This document shows positions 1-5,934 of a stretch of 14,783 nucleotides of DNA, one piece after another. A model generated the notes under the pieces. That model was not told the origin of the DNA. It saw only the letters and a list, made by a program, of their open reading frames with translations, and did not search any database. The stretch spans positions 1 to 14,783 of the forward strand of contig JAOPYP010000193.1 of NCBI GenBank assembly GCA_025964635.1, read 5' to 3'. Numbering within the stretch: the first letter of the stretch is position 1; the number at the start of each line of letters is the position of its first letter. The translations under genes and the position numbers were made by a program. Source of the DNA: Actinomycetes bacterium. Lineage in GTDB: Bacteria; Actinomycetota; Actinomycetes; Streptosporangiales; Streptosporangiaceae.

Positions 1-1
1 C

Positions 2-79
2 CGGCTGGCCCGCCGCCCGGGCCACTCGGTCCGCCGCCACTGGGGAGCCGTCCTGCACGTCGCGCGCCGCCGCGGCTGA
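2..79 (+). CDS. Possible C-terminal tail of an upstream gene (partial)
   Basis: An open frame enters from the left edge and ends at TGA 77-79. Its 25 codons are Arg-rich and end in HVARRRG. No domain can be recognised from so short a tail. It lies 42 bp before the next + strand start and would be co-directional with it. Short open frames are common by chance at this GC content, so this is only a candidate gene end. Confidence 0.3.
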   Translation, partial: RLARRPGHSVRRHWGAVLHVARRRG

Positions 80-121
80 CCAGGCCAGATCGGGAAACCC
101 GAGCTCAGTAGACTGCGCGGC

Positions 122-2617
122 ATGGAGCTGCTCGAGCGGGAGCAATTCCTCGCTGCGTTGCGTGGTTCCCCGCCGGGCCGGGTCGCCCTGGTCGCGGGCG
201 AAGCAGGCATCGGGAAGACCTCCCTGGTCAGGGGGTTCTGCGAGGACGCTGGCCAACCCGTCCTCCAGGGCGCCTGCGACGCGCTCCGCACCCCCAGCCC
301 GCTGGCCCCGCTGCACGACATGGGCCGCCAGGCCGGGGGTGACCTGGCCCGGGTGATGGCGGCGGACAGCCCGCGGCACGCGATGTTCACCGCGTTCCTG
401 GATCAGCTGACCGCGCAGGAGACCGTCGCGGTGGTGGAGGACGCGCACTGGGCCGACGAGGCCACGCTCGACCTGCTGGTGTTCGCGGGACGGAGGATCT
501 CCTCCACCCGGAGCCTGCTGATCGTGACCTACCGCGACGACGAGGTCGGCGCGGGCCACCCGCTCCTCGCCGTGCTCGGGGCGCTCGCCACCGACCGGAC
601 CGTGCGGCGCATCCACCTTCCGCCGCTGTCCGCAGGGGCGGTCGCCACCCTGGCCGGGCCCGGCGGCCCGGATGCGGCCGAGCTCCACGCGCGCACCGGC
701 GGGAACCCGTTCTTCGTGAGCGAACTGCTGTCCGATCCCGGCCTGCGGGTCCCCGGCACCGTCCGGGACGCCGTGCTGGCCCGCGCCGCCCGGCTGGGCG
801 TGGCGGCGCGGGACGCGCTGAACTCGGTGGCCATCGTCCCCGGGCAGGCCGTTCTTCCGCTGGACGGCGCGGATCCGGAGGCCGTTGACGCCTGCGTGAG
901 CGCCGGGATGCTGATCCGGGACGGCAGCCGGATCCGGTTCCGGCACGAGCTGGCCCGGCTGGCCATCGAGGACAGCATCCCGCCCGGCCGCCGGGTCGCC
1001 CTGCACCAGCGGGCGCTGGCCGGGCTGGCCGAGCGGGGCAGCGATCCGGCCCGGCTGGCCTACCACGCGGAGGAGGCCGGCGACGGCGCGGCGGTGCTCA
1101 TCCACGCCCCGGCCGCGGCCAGGCGGGCCACGGCGGTCGGCGCCCACCGACAGGCCGCTGACCATTACGACCAGGCGCTGCGCTTCGCCGGCCGGCTGCC
1201 CGCCGCGGACCGCGCGGAACTGCTCGAGTCCTACAGCGAGGCCTGCGCGGCGGTGGGCCGGGACGCCGCGGCGGTGGCGGCGGCGGGCCAGGCGCTGGAC
1301 TGCTGGCGGGAGCAGGGTGACGCCGAACGTGAGGCGGCGCTGCTGGCCCGGCGGGCTCACTACCTGTGGAGCAGCGGCGAGAACGCCGCGGCCCAGGCCA
1401 GCATGCGCGCGGCGCTCACGCTGGCGCACGGGCTGCCGCCGGGTCCCGGCCTGGCCGCCGCCTACACCTGGTCCGCGTACCTGCAGATGCTGGCCCGCGA
1501 CATCCCGGGCGCGATCAGCGCCGGCACCCAGGCCATCGAGCTGGCCGGCCAGGCCGGCGAGCAGGGCTTGCTGGCCCGGGCGCTCAACGCGGTCGGCACG
1601 GCCCGCTGGTTCGATGATCCGGACCTGGCCGAGCAGACACTCACCCGCAGCATCGAGGTCGCGCGGCAGGCCGGCCAGGACGCCGCAGCCGCCTGGGCCA
1701 TGGTCAACCTCGGGTCAGGAGCCGGGGAGGTCCGCCGGTACACGCCCGCCGAGCACTGGCTGCGCGAGGCCATAGCCTGGTGCTCCGACCGTGACCTGGA
1801 CGCCGGCGGCCGGTACGCCACGGCGTGGCTGGCGCGGTGCCTGTTCGAGCGCGGCGAATGGGAGCAGGCGGCCGCGACCCTGGCCCAGGACGATCCGGCT
1901 GGCAACACGATGACCAGGATCGTCAGCCTCACCGTCCTGGGGCGGCTGCGGGCCCGCCGCGGCGATCCAGGGGCCGCCGAGGCGCTGGAGGAGGCGTGGG
2001 CCCTGGCCACCCGCACCGGGGACCTGCAGCGTCTGTGGCCGGCGGCCGCGGGCCGGGCCGAGCTGGCCTGGCTCACCGGAAGCGGCCCGGTCGTTTCCGT
2101 GCGGGGCATCTACGATCTTGCCGTGCGGCTCGGCCATGCCTGGGCCATCGGGGAACTCGGGCAGTGGCTGGACCCGCCGCCGGAGCAGGTCCACCCGGCC
2201 GCGGCTGCGCCCTACCGGGTGAAGCCGGCCGGGGCCGCCCGCGCCTGGGACGCGCTGGGCTGCCCGTACGAGGCGGCGATGGCCCTGGCCGGCGACCCGG
2301 GCCAGCTCCGGGAGGCCCTGAGCCGGCTCGAGCGGCTCGGCGCCCGGCCCGCGGCCGACCAGGTCGCCCGGCGCATGCGGGATCTCAGGATCCGGGCCCC
2401 GAGGCGCTCGACCCTGGCCCATCCACACGGCCTGACCGCGCGTGAGACGGACGTCCTGGGGCTACTGCGTGACGGCCTGCGGAACGCCGAGATCGCCAGC
2501 CGTCTCTACATCTCGGAGAAAACGGTCGACCACCACGTGTCGGCCATCCTGGGCAAGCTCGGCGTGCACAGCCGCCAGGAGGCGGCCCGTCACGGGGATG
2601 CCGCCGGCCCGCGGTGA
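122..2617 (+). CDS. LuxR-family transcriptional regulator with N-terminal AAA ATPase (LAL type)
   Basis: The 831-residue protein has the layout of large ATP-binding LuxR regulators (MalT/LAL class). A Walker A motif GEAGIGKTS lies at residues 26-34. A Walker B-like strand VAVVED followed by AHWAD lies at about 102-112. A long Ala- and Leu-rich helical middle (about 330-640) looks like TPR-type repeats. The C-terminal LuxR helix-turn-helix runs from LTARETDVL (771) to about 825, with the typical NAEIASRLYISEKTVDHHVSAILGKLGV pattern split over 780-807. In this family ATP and an inducer usually control DNA binding; the inducer here is unknown. The ATG at 122 lacks a strong Shine-Dalgarno but puts Walker A at the usual distance from the N-terminus. 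It converges with the STAS gene, 76 bp away, and no target operon is obvious. Confidence 0.93.
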   Translation: MELLEREQFLAALRGSPPGRVALVAGEAGIGKTSLVRGFCEDAGQPVLQGACDALRTPSPLAPLHDMGRQAGGDLARVMAADSPRHAMFTAFLDQLTAQETVAVVEDAHWADEATLDLLVFAGRRISSTRSLLIVTYRDDEVGAGHPLLAVLGALATDRTVRRIHLPPLSAGAVATLAGPGGPDAAELHARTGGNPFFVSELLSDPGLRVPGTVRDAVLARAARLGVAARDALNSVAIVPGQAVLPLDGADPEAVDACVSAGMLIRDGSRIRFRHELARLAIEDSIPPGRRVALHQRALAGLAERGSDPARLAYHAEEAGDGAAVLIHAPAAARRATAVGAHRQAADHYDQALRFAGRLPAADRAELLESYSEACAAVGRDAAAVAAAGQALDCWREQGDAEREAALLARRAHYLWSSGENAAAQASMRAALTLAHGLPPGPGLAAAYTWSAYLQMLARDIPGAISAGTQAIELAGQAGEQGLLARALNAVGTARWFDDPDLAEQTLTRSIEVARQAGQDAAAAWAMVNLGSGAGEVRRYTPAEHWLREAIAWCSDRDLDAGGRYATAWLARCLFERGEWEQAAATLAQDDPAGNTMTRIVSLTVLGRLRARRGDPGAAEALEEAWALATRTGDLQRLWPAAAGRAELAWLTGSGPVVSVRGIYDLAVRLGHAWAIGELGQWLDPPPEQVHPAAAAPYRVKPAGAARAWDALGCPYEAAMALAGDPGQLREALSRLERLGARPAADQVARRMRDLRIRAPRRSTLAHPHGLTARETDVLGLLRDGLRNAEIASRLYISEKTVDHHVSAILGKLGVHSRQEAARHGDAAGPR

Positions 2618-2649
2618 GCGGGCCCCGCTCCACCAGGAGCAGAGCGGCG

Positions 2650-2669
2650 CGGGCACCTGAGCGTGCCCG
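2650..2669. terminator. GC-rich hairpin between convergent genes
   Basis: CGGGCAC (2650-2656) and GTGCCCG (2663-2669) form a perfect 7-bp stem with a six-base loop. It sits between the LuxR gene end (2617) and the STAS gene end (2694). There is no T-run on either side, so it would be a tail-less terminator of the kind often proposed in actinomycetes, usable from both strands. Confidence 0.45.
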
Positions 2670-2693
2670 GCGGGTGATGCGGCGCCCGGCGTA

Positions 2694-3080
2694 TCAGGCG
2701 GCCCGGCCGTGCTGGGTGCCCGGCGTGGTGGTGGCGGCCCGGACGGTGGGGAAGACGGGCAGGTGCCGGTGGAGTCCGGTGAGGCGCAGCACCCGGTTCA
2801 CCTGCGGCGAGACCGCGGCGAGCCGCAGGAACCCGCCCAGCAGCCGGGCCCGGCGGCCCGTGCCGACCAGCACGGCGAGCCCGCTGGCGTCAGCGAAGCT
2901 CACCCGGGACAGGTCGAGGACCAGCCGGCTGGAGCCGGGCCGGAGCAGACCCACGAGTTCCTCGCGCAGCGCCGTGGCGCTGGCCAGGTCGAGTTCGCCG
3001 GTCAGTCCGGCGATGGTGATGCCGTCCACGGTACGGACGGAATCCAGGATGGGATGGATCGTGGTGGCGGAGTTCGTCAT
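2694..3080 (-). CDS. STAS-domain anti-sigma factor antagonist
   Basis: A 128-residue STAS protein of the SpoIIAA/RsbV class. The domain fills residues about 9-115: strand GITIAGLTGELDLASA (20-35), strand RLVLDLSRVSFADASGL (52-68), then alternating helices and strands. Ser66 in DAS-G-L is at the position phosphorylated in this family by an HPK-like serine kinase (anti-sigma factor). The unphosphorylated form binds the kinase and releases the sigma factor. Neither the kinase nor a sigma gene is in the window, so the partner must be encoded elsewhere. The C-terminal 15 residues (TTTPGTQHGRAA region) are a poorly ordered tail. The Shine-Dalgarno before ATG 3080 is weak. It lies 106 bp downstream of the winged-helix regulator on the same strand and may be co-transcribed with it. 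Confidence 0.9.
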   Translation of the reverse strand: MTNSATTIHPILDSVRTVDGITIAGLTGELDLASATALREELVGLLRPGSSRLVLDLSRVSFADASGLAVLVGTGRRARLLGGFLRLAAVSPQVNRVLRLTGLHRHLPVFPTVRAATTTPGTQHGRAA

Positions 3081-3186
3081 GCGTATCCGATCCGTTCAAG
3101 GCGGAACCGGCGGCCGGATGGCTGCCGTGTCCTGAGCGCGTACCCCGGCGCCGGCGGGCTCAGCGATGTCCTTCCTCCGTGGGCGG

Positions 3187-3483
3187 CTAGCCCGGGTCCA
3201 GGCCGGTGCCCGGGCCGGCGAGCAAGGCCAGGACCTCCCCAACGGTCCGTTCGCGGCTGGTCGGCTCCGGCAGGGGCTGGTGGACCTGGATCTGGTAGTG
3301 GTTGCGGCGGCCGTCCTTGCGCTTGCTGAGGTAGCCGGCCGCGGTCAGATCGGCGATGATGCCGAAGGCGCTCCGCTCGGTGATGCCCAGGCTGGACGCG
3401 ATGTCGCGCAGCCTCATCCCCGGGTCGTGCGCGAGAAGCAGCAGCACCCGGCCGTGGTTACTCAGGAAGCCCCAGCTGCCCAT
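3187..3483 (-). CDS. Winged-helix (MarR/ArsR-like) transcriptional regulator
   Basis: This 98-residue protein is almost entirely a winged helix-turn-helix. FLSNHGRVLLLLAHDPGM (6-23) forms the first helices. RLRDIASSLGITERSAFGIIADL (24-46) is the HTH with its recognition helix. GYLSKRKDGRRNHYQI (50-65) is the basic wing. Such one-domain regulators are common in actinomycetes and normally bind DNA as dimers; the ligand is unknown. ATG 3483 has no Shine-Dalgarno, but a TAAAAT hexamer ends 7 bases before it, so the mRNA is probably leaderless. A palindrome immediately upstream may be its own operator. The STAS gene follows on the same strand, which hints at a role in stress control, by context only. 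Confidence 0.85.
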   Translation of the reverse strand: MGSWGFLSNHGRVLLLLAHDPGMRLRDIASSLGITERSAFGIIADLTAAGYLSKRKDGRRNHYQIQVHQPLPEPTSRERTVGEVLALLAGPGTGLDPG

Positions 3484-3490
3484 ATGGCAA

Positions 3491-3496
3491 ATTTTA
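3491..3496 (-). promoter_or_regulatory. -10 hexamer of a likely leaderless promoter for the winged-helix gene
   Basis: On the - strand TAAAAT (one mismatch to TATAAT, fitting TANNNT) is separated by seven bases from ATG 3483. Transcription would start at or next to the ATG, in keeping with the absent ribosome binding site. No good -35 is seen. The patch is conspicuously AT-rich for this window. Confidence 0.5.
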
Positions 3497-3499
3497 TCA

Positions 3500-3519
3500 C
3501 AATTTCCGGAAAAGAATTG
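3500..3519. promoter_or_regulatory. Palindromic operator candidate upstream of the winged-helix gene
   Basis: The centre TTTCCGGAAA (3503-3512) is a perfect 10-base palindrome. It is flanked by CAATT on the left and AATTG on the right with slightly unequal spacing, giving an imperfect 20-base dyad. It covers the place where the -35 region of the leaderless promoter should lie. An autoregulatory binding site for the winged-helix protein is the simplest reading, but this is inference. Confidence 0.4.
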
Positions 3520-3538
3520 CCGGTTTCAGATTACCGGC
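3519..3538 (-). terminator. Hairpin with T-rich tail behind the tudor-like gene
   Basis: GCCGGT (3533-3538 read on the - strand) and ACCGGC (3519-3524) form a 6-bp stem with an eight-base loop. On the - strand it is followed by AATTCTTTT. It lies about 80 bases after the stop at 3618, so it could end transcription from the upstream genes and insulate the winged-helix promoter. The same bases may overlap the operator candidate. Confidence 0.35.
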
Positions 3539-3617
3539 GACAAGGGCCGGGGCGGCCGCCGGGGTCAGGGCGTGGCCGACTCCGGCTACGCCCGGCGGCC
3601 AGGCTCCGGCGCGTGAG

Positions 3618-3827
3618 TCAGAGCTTGGTGAGCTTGGCGTACGGCGCGCTGATCCGGTGCCGGACGGTGCCGAATTCGACGAGCACCGCGTCCGCCTCGG
3701 CACTGATGACCCGGCCGAGACCATACCGGTCATGGGTCACCAGGTCCTGCGCCGCGAACTCCTCGACCGGCTGGGGCGGGGGCAGCGGCTTGTTGAACGG
3801 GCTTCCGGGCACGGGACGCCGGGTCAC
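3618..3827 (-). CDS. Small protein with UvrD/PcrA C-terminal tudor-like domain
   Basis: The conserved-looking part is the last 45 residues, DLVTHDRYGLGRV... AVLVEFG... RHRISAPYAKLTKL. It resembles the tudor-like barrel at the C-terminus of UvrD/PcrA helicases and CarD/KOW-type beta-barrels, which contact RNA polymerase or nucleic acid. I chose GTG 3827 (69 residues). The frame is open to an ATG at 3959, but the extra N-terminus is Arg/Pro/Gly-rich low-complexity sequence and would overlap the neighbouring gene by 44 bp. No clear Shine-Dalgarno precedes GTG 3827, so the start is uncertain. A role in transcription or repair is a guess from the fold resemblance alone. Confidence 0.6.
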   Translation of the reverse strand: MTRRPVPGSPFNKPLPPPQPVEEFAAQDLVTHDRYGLGRVISAEADAVLVEFGTVRHRISAPYAKLTKL

Positions 3828-3915
3828 GGCGCGGGCTGGTTTCTCATCACAACCAGTATGCGGCCTGCGGACCGCCCAGGGCGAGCCTGCGCATCCCGCT
3901 TCGCCGGGACGGGCC

Positions 3916-4215
3916 CTACAGCGGGGCGGTGACCCAGTGCCACCCCTCCGGATCTTCACACACCGGGTGGACCACGGCGGCCCCGGCCGCGTCCGACAGC
4001 TGCGACACGACCCGGATCAGCTGGTGGTGGAAGTCCTCCGGCGTGTGCTGCCCCTCGTGCGGTGCGACCGCGACGAGGGTGATGGCCGATTGCTCCCCGC
4101 CGGCCAGCCGGACGGTGACGTTGCCGTTGTAGTCCCGGCCGACCGCCACGATCGAGGCAGCCCGGACGATATCACTGCCGTCATCCTTGGCGACCCACAC
4201 ATCGGACGCGTTCAT
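3916..4215 (-). CDS. Conserved-looking small protein of unknown function
   Basis: A 99-residue protein that I do not recognise. The first half (MNASDVWVAKDDGSDIVRAA, then VTVRLAGGEQSAITLVAV) looks like a small beta-rich fold. The second half has an amphipathic helix EDFHHQLIRVVSQLSDAAG (about 60-78) and a final strand pair ending GWHWVTAPL. There is no signal peptide or membrane segment. An upstream in-frame ATG exists at 4236, but ATG 4215 has an excellent GGAGG eight bases before it, which decides the start. It lies 49 bp behind the desaturase gene on the same strand and may belong to that transcript. Confidence 0.72.
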   Translation of the reverse strand: MNASDVWVAKDDGSDIVRAASIVAVGRDYNGNVTVRLAGGEQSAITLVAVAPHEGQHTPEDFHHQLIRVVSQLSDAAGAAVVHPVCEDPEGWHWVTAPL

Positions 4216-4243
4216 GCGCCCCACCTCCCAGCTCATCCTGCAG

Positions 4244-4257
4244 CACTGTCCACAGTG
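4244..4257. repeat. Short inverted repeat between desaturase and small unknown gene
   Basis: CACTGT-CC-ACAGTG is a perfect dyad in the 49-bp gap between the two - strand genes. It is short and lacks a T-run, so it could be a weak terminator, an mRNA-processing hairpin or an operator. Confidence 0.3.
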
Positions 4258-4264
4258 GCACAGA

Positions 4265-5341
4265 TCAGTACTCGAGCTCGGGCCGTAGCGGGCCGCCGAC
4301 GGTATTCAGGTGCCGCAGAACCTGGACGTAAGAATCCACCAGGCCGGTCTCGTGGTAGGCAATGCCGTGCTGCTCGCAGAACGCGCGCACCGGCTCCTGG
4401 GCATGCCGCAGGCTGGGCCGGGGCATGGAGGGGAACAGGTGGTGCTCGATCTGGTAGTTGAGGCCACCGAGGGCGAAGTCAGTGAACCAGCTGCCCCGGA
4501 TGTTTCGCGAGGTGACCACCTGGCGGCGGAGGAAATCGACCTTGTCATCCTCGCCGAACGTGGTCATGCCCTTGTGATTGGGCGCGAACGAGCATCCGAG
4601 GTAGATCCCGAACACGCCCTGCTGGAGCAGCAGGAAGGCCACGGCCTGCACCGGGGACAGCAGCAGGAACACCGCGGCCAGATAGCCGATGATGTGCGCG
4701 ACGAGCAGGGTCCCCTCCACCAGCTTGACCGCCGTGCTCCGGCGGTCCAGCAGGGTCCGGACTCCCGCGACATGCAGGTGGAGGCCTTCGAGCAGCAGCA
4801 TGGGGAAGAACAGCCAGGCCTGGTAGCCCGCCATCCAGCTGCCTATCCCGCGGCGCGCCCGGGCCTGGTCCGGGGTAAAGGCGATCGCCCGGCCGGCGAT
4901 GTCGGGGTCGCGGCCGACCTGGTTGGGATGGGCGTGGTGCCGGTTGTGCTTCGACGTCCACCACCCGTAGCTGAGCCCGATCAGCAGGTTGCCGTGGATC
5001 CGGCCGATCAGGTCGTCGGCACGCTTGGAGCCGGAGATCTGCCGGTGCCCGGCGTCATGCCCGATGAACCCTGTCTGGGTGAACATCACGCCCAGGAAGA
5101 CCGCTACCAGCATCTGCCACCAGGAGCGCCCGAGCAGGAAGAACACCGCCCACCCGGCGGCCAGCAGGAGCAGGTTGACGGCGATCTTGACGATGTAATA
5201 GCCGCGACGCCGGCGCAGCAGGCCAGCTGCCCGCACGAGGCGGGACAGATCCGCATAGTCACTGCCAGAACCAGCGACCGGCGGGTCGCGCCTGGCTATC
5301 GGGGGGCGTTCAGCTGCTGGACTTGCCGCGTCAACGGTCAA
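4265..5341 (-). CDS. Membrane fatty acid desaturase (DesA3/COG3239-like, no cytochrome b5 domain)
   Basis: This 358-residue protein has all three histidine boxes of membrane acyl desaturases: HDAGH (95-99), HNRHH (132-136) and QIEHH (297-301, within NYQIEHHLFPSMPR). These bind the di-iron centre that inserts a cis double bond into an acyl chain using O2 and electrons from a separate donor. Hydrophobic stretches near 50-70, 75-92 and the central region are the expected membrane hairpins. The NYQIEHHLFP form is typical of the COG3239 group that includes mycobacterial DesA3. The N-terminus is too short for a fused cytochrome b5. The position of the double bond cannot be told. The start is TTG 5341, supported by AGGAGG six bases upstream. 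It lies downstream of the cold-shock gene, which fits a role in membrane fluidity. Confidence 0.93.
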   Translation of the reverse strand: MTVDAASPAAERPPIARRDPPVAGSGSDYADLSRLVRAAGLLRRRRGYYIVKIAVNLLLLAAGWAVFFLLGRSWWQMLVAVFLGVMFTQTGFIGHDAGHRQISGSKRADDLIGRIHGNLLIGLSYGWWTSKHNRHHAHPNQVGRDPDIAGRAIAFTPDQARARRGIGSWMAGYQAWLFFPMLLLEGLHLHVAGVRTLLDRRSTAVKLVEGTLLVAHIIGYLAAVFLLLSPVQAVAFLLLQQGVFGIYLGCSFAPNHKGMTTFGEDDKVDFLRRQVVTSRNIRGSWFTDFALGGLNYQIEHHLFPSMPRPSLRHAQEPVRAFCEQHGIAYHETGLVDSYVQVLRHLNTVGGPLRPELEY

Positions 5342-5435
5342 CCTCGTCCTCCTGCGGCGGGCGTTGCGCGGCTGGTGATCAGCCGCTGGGAGTCAGGGGT
5401 GCCGCGGGGGCCGGGCGGCTACGTGCTAGGACGAG

Positions 5436-5477
5436 CAGGCGGCAGGCCCGAACGTTGCCATCCGGGCCTGCCGCCTG
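5436..5477 (-). terminator. Perfect 15-bp hairpin terminator after the cold-shock gene
   Basis: CAGGCGGCAGGCCCG (5436-5450) and its exact complement (5463-5477) form a 15-bp stem with a 12-base loop. The stem begins seven bases after the cold-shock stop codon. No T-run follows on the - strand. This is the strongest hairpin I found in the window. It probably ends or stabilises the cold-shock mRNA and separates it from the desaturase gene. Confidence 0.75.
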
Positions 5478-5484
5478 TCCCGCG

Positions 5485-5688
5485 TCAGACTGCGTGTACC
5501 TGGTCAGCCTGCGGGCCCTTCGGGCCCTGCTTCGTGGTGTACTCCACCTTCTGGTTCTCGGCCAGGGTGCGGTAACCGCCCATGTCGATCGCCGAGTGGT
5601 GAACGAAGACGTCGGCGGTGCCGTCGTCGGGGGCGATGAAGCCGAAGCCCTTATCAGGGTTGAACCACTTCACGGTGCCTTGCGCCAT
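5485..5688 (-). CDS. Cold-shock protein (CspA family)
   Basis: A complete 67-residue cold-shock domain, beginning MAQGTVKWFNPDKGFGFI. RNP1 KGFGFI is at 13-18 and RNP2 VFVHH at 27-31; both provide the aromatic surface that binds single-stranded RNA and DNA. Members act as RNA chaperones or as general nucleic-acid-binding proteins; actinomycete copies may be constitutive or cold-induced. GAAGGAGA lies at a good distance before ATG 5688. A 246-bp gene-free leader region lies upstream, compatible with the long regulated 5' UTR common to this family, and a perfect terminator hairpin follows. The helicase gene upstream and desaturase gene downstream on the same strand suggest a cold-adaptation group. 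Confidence 0.96.
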   Translation of the reverse strand: MAQGTVKWFNPDKGFGFIAPDDGTADVFVHHSAIDMGGYRTLAENQKVEYTTKQGPKGPQADQVHAV

Positions 5689-5934
5689 CTGCTGTCTCCT
5701 TCAAAGACGAGCTCCGGGTCCGCGCGGGTTGCACGGACCAGCTGCTGGTTGCCCGCCATCAGGAGGAAAGAATCCACAGCCAAACGGCGAGACGCCCAAT
5801 GTCGAAAATGCGGGCGCCTACACGATCGCCAACGTCGACAACAACTCACCACGTATAGCGTCCTGTGCCGGCCGGGTATTCCCGTCTCCCCGCCATCCCG
5901 GTATCCGGGACTTCCGGGCCGCGGGCTGCGAGGG
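5689..5934 (-). other. Gene-free region: leader of the cold-shock gene
   Basis: This 246-bp gap between helicase stop and cold-shock start holds no convincing gene. A - strand frame inside it (MAGNQQLV..., ATG 5763) runs 7 codons past the cold-shock ATG but has no ribosome binding site. A TATACG hexamer near 5851-5856 (- strand) is a possible -10 without a good -35. From it the leader would be about 150 bases. A CCTCCT stretch at 5762-5767 (- strand) is complementary to the GGAG of the cold-shock ribosome binding site. Confidence 0.4.
5896..5910 (-). terminator. Short hairpin behind the helicase gene
   Basis: TCCCGG and CCGGGA form a 6-bp stem around the triloop TAT (read on the + strand), 24 bases after the helicase stop codon. 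No T-run follows. A weak or tail-less terminator is possible; readthrough into the cold-shock gene is equally possible. Confidence 0.35.

Noticed and set aside
3123..3140. GGGTAC on the - strand upstream of the STAS gene as a sigma-B promoter
   Set aside because: The -10-like hexamer is present, but no GNNT occurs at 14-16 bases upstream.
3166..4461. A 431-codon open frame on the + strand
   Set aside because: It lies opposite the winged-helix, tudor-like and small unknown genes and the end of the desaturase gene. Composition is low-complexity and no motif is present.
4310..5575. A 421-codon open frame on the + strand
   Set aside because: Antisense to the desaturase with its three histidine boxes and to part of the cold-shock gene; no domain seen.
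5670..5852. A 60-codon - strand frame in the cold-shock leader
   Set aside because: No ribosome binding site, overlaps the cold-shock start in another frame and resembles no family; the region is better read as an untranslated leader.
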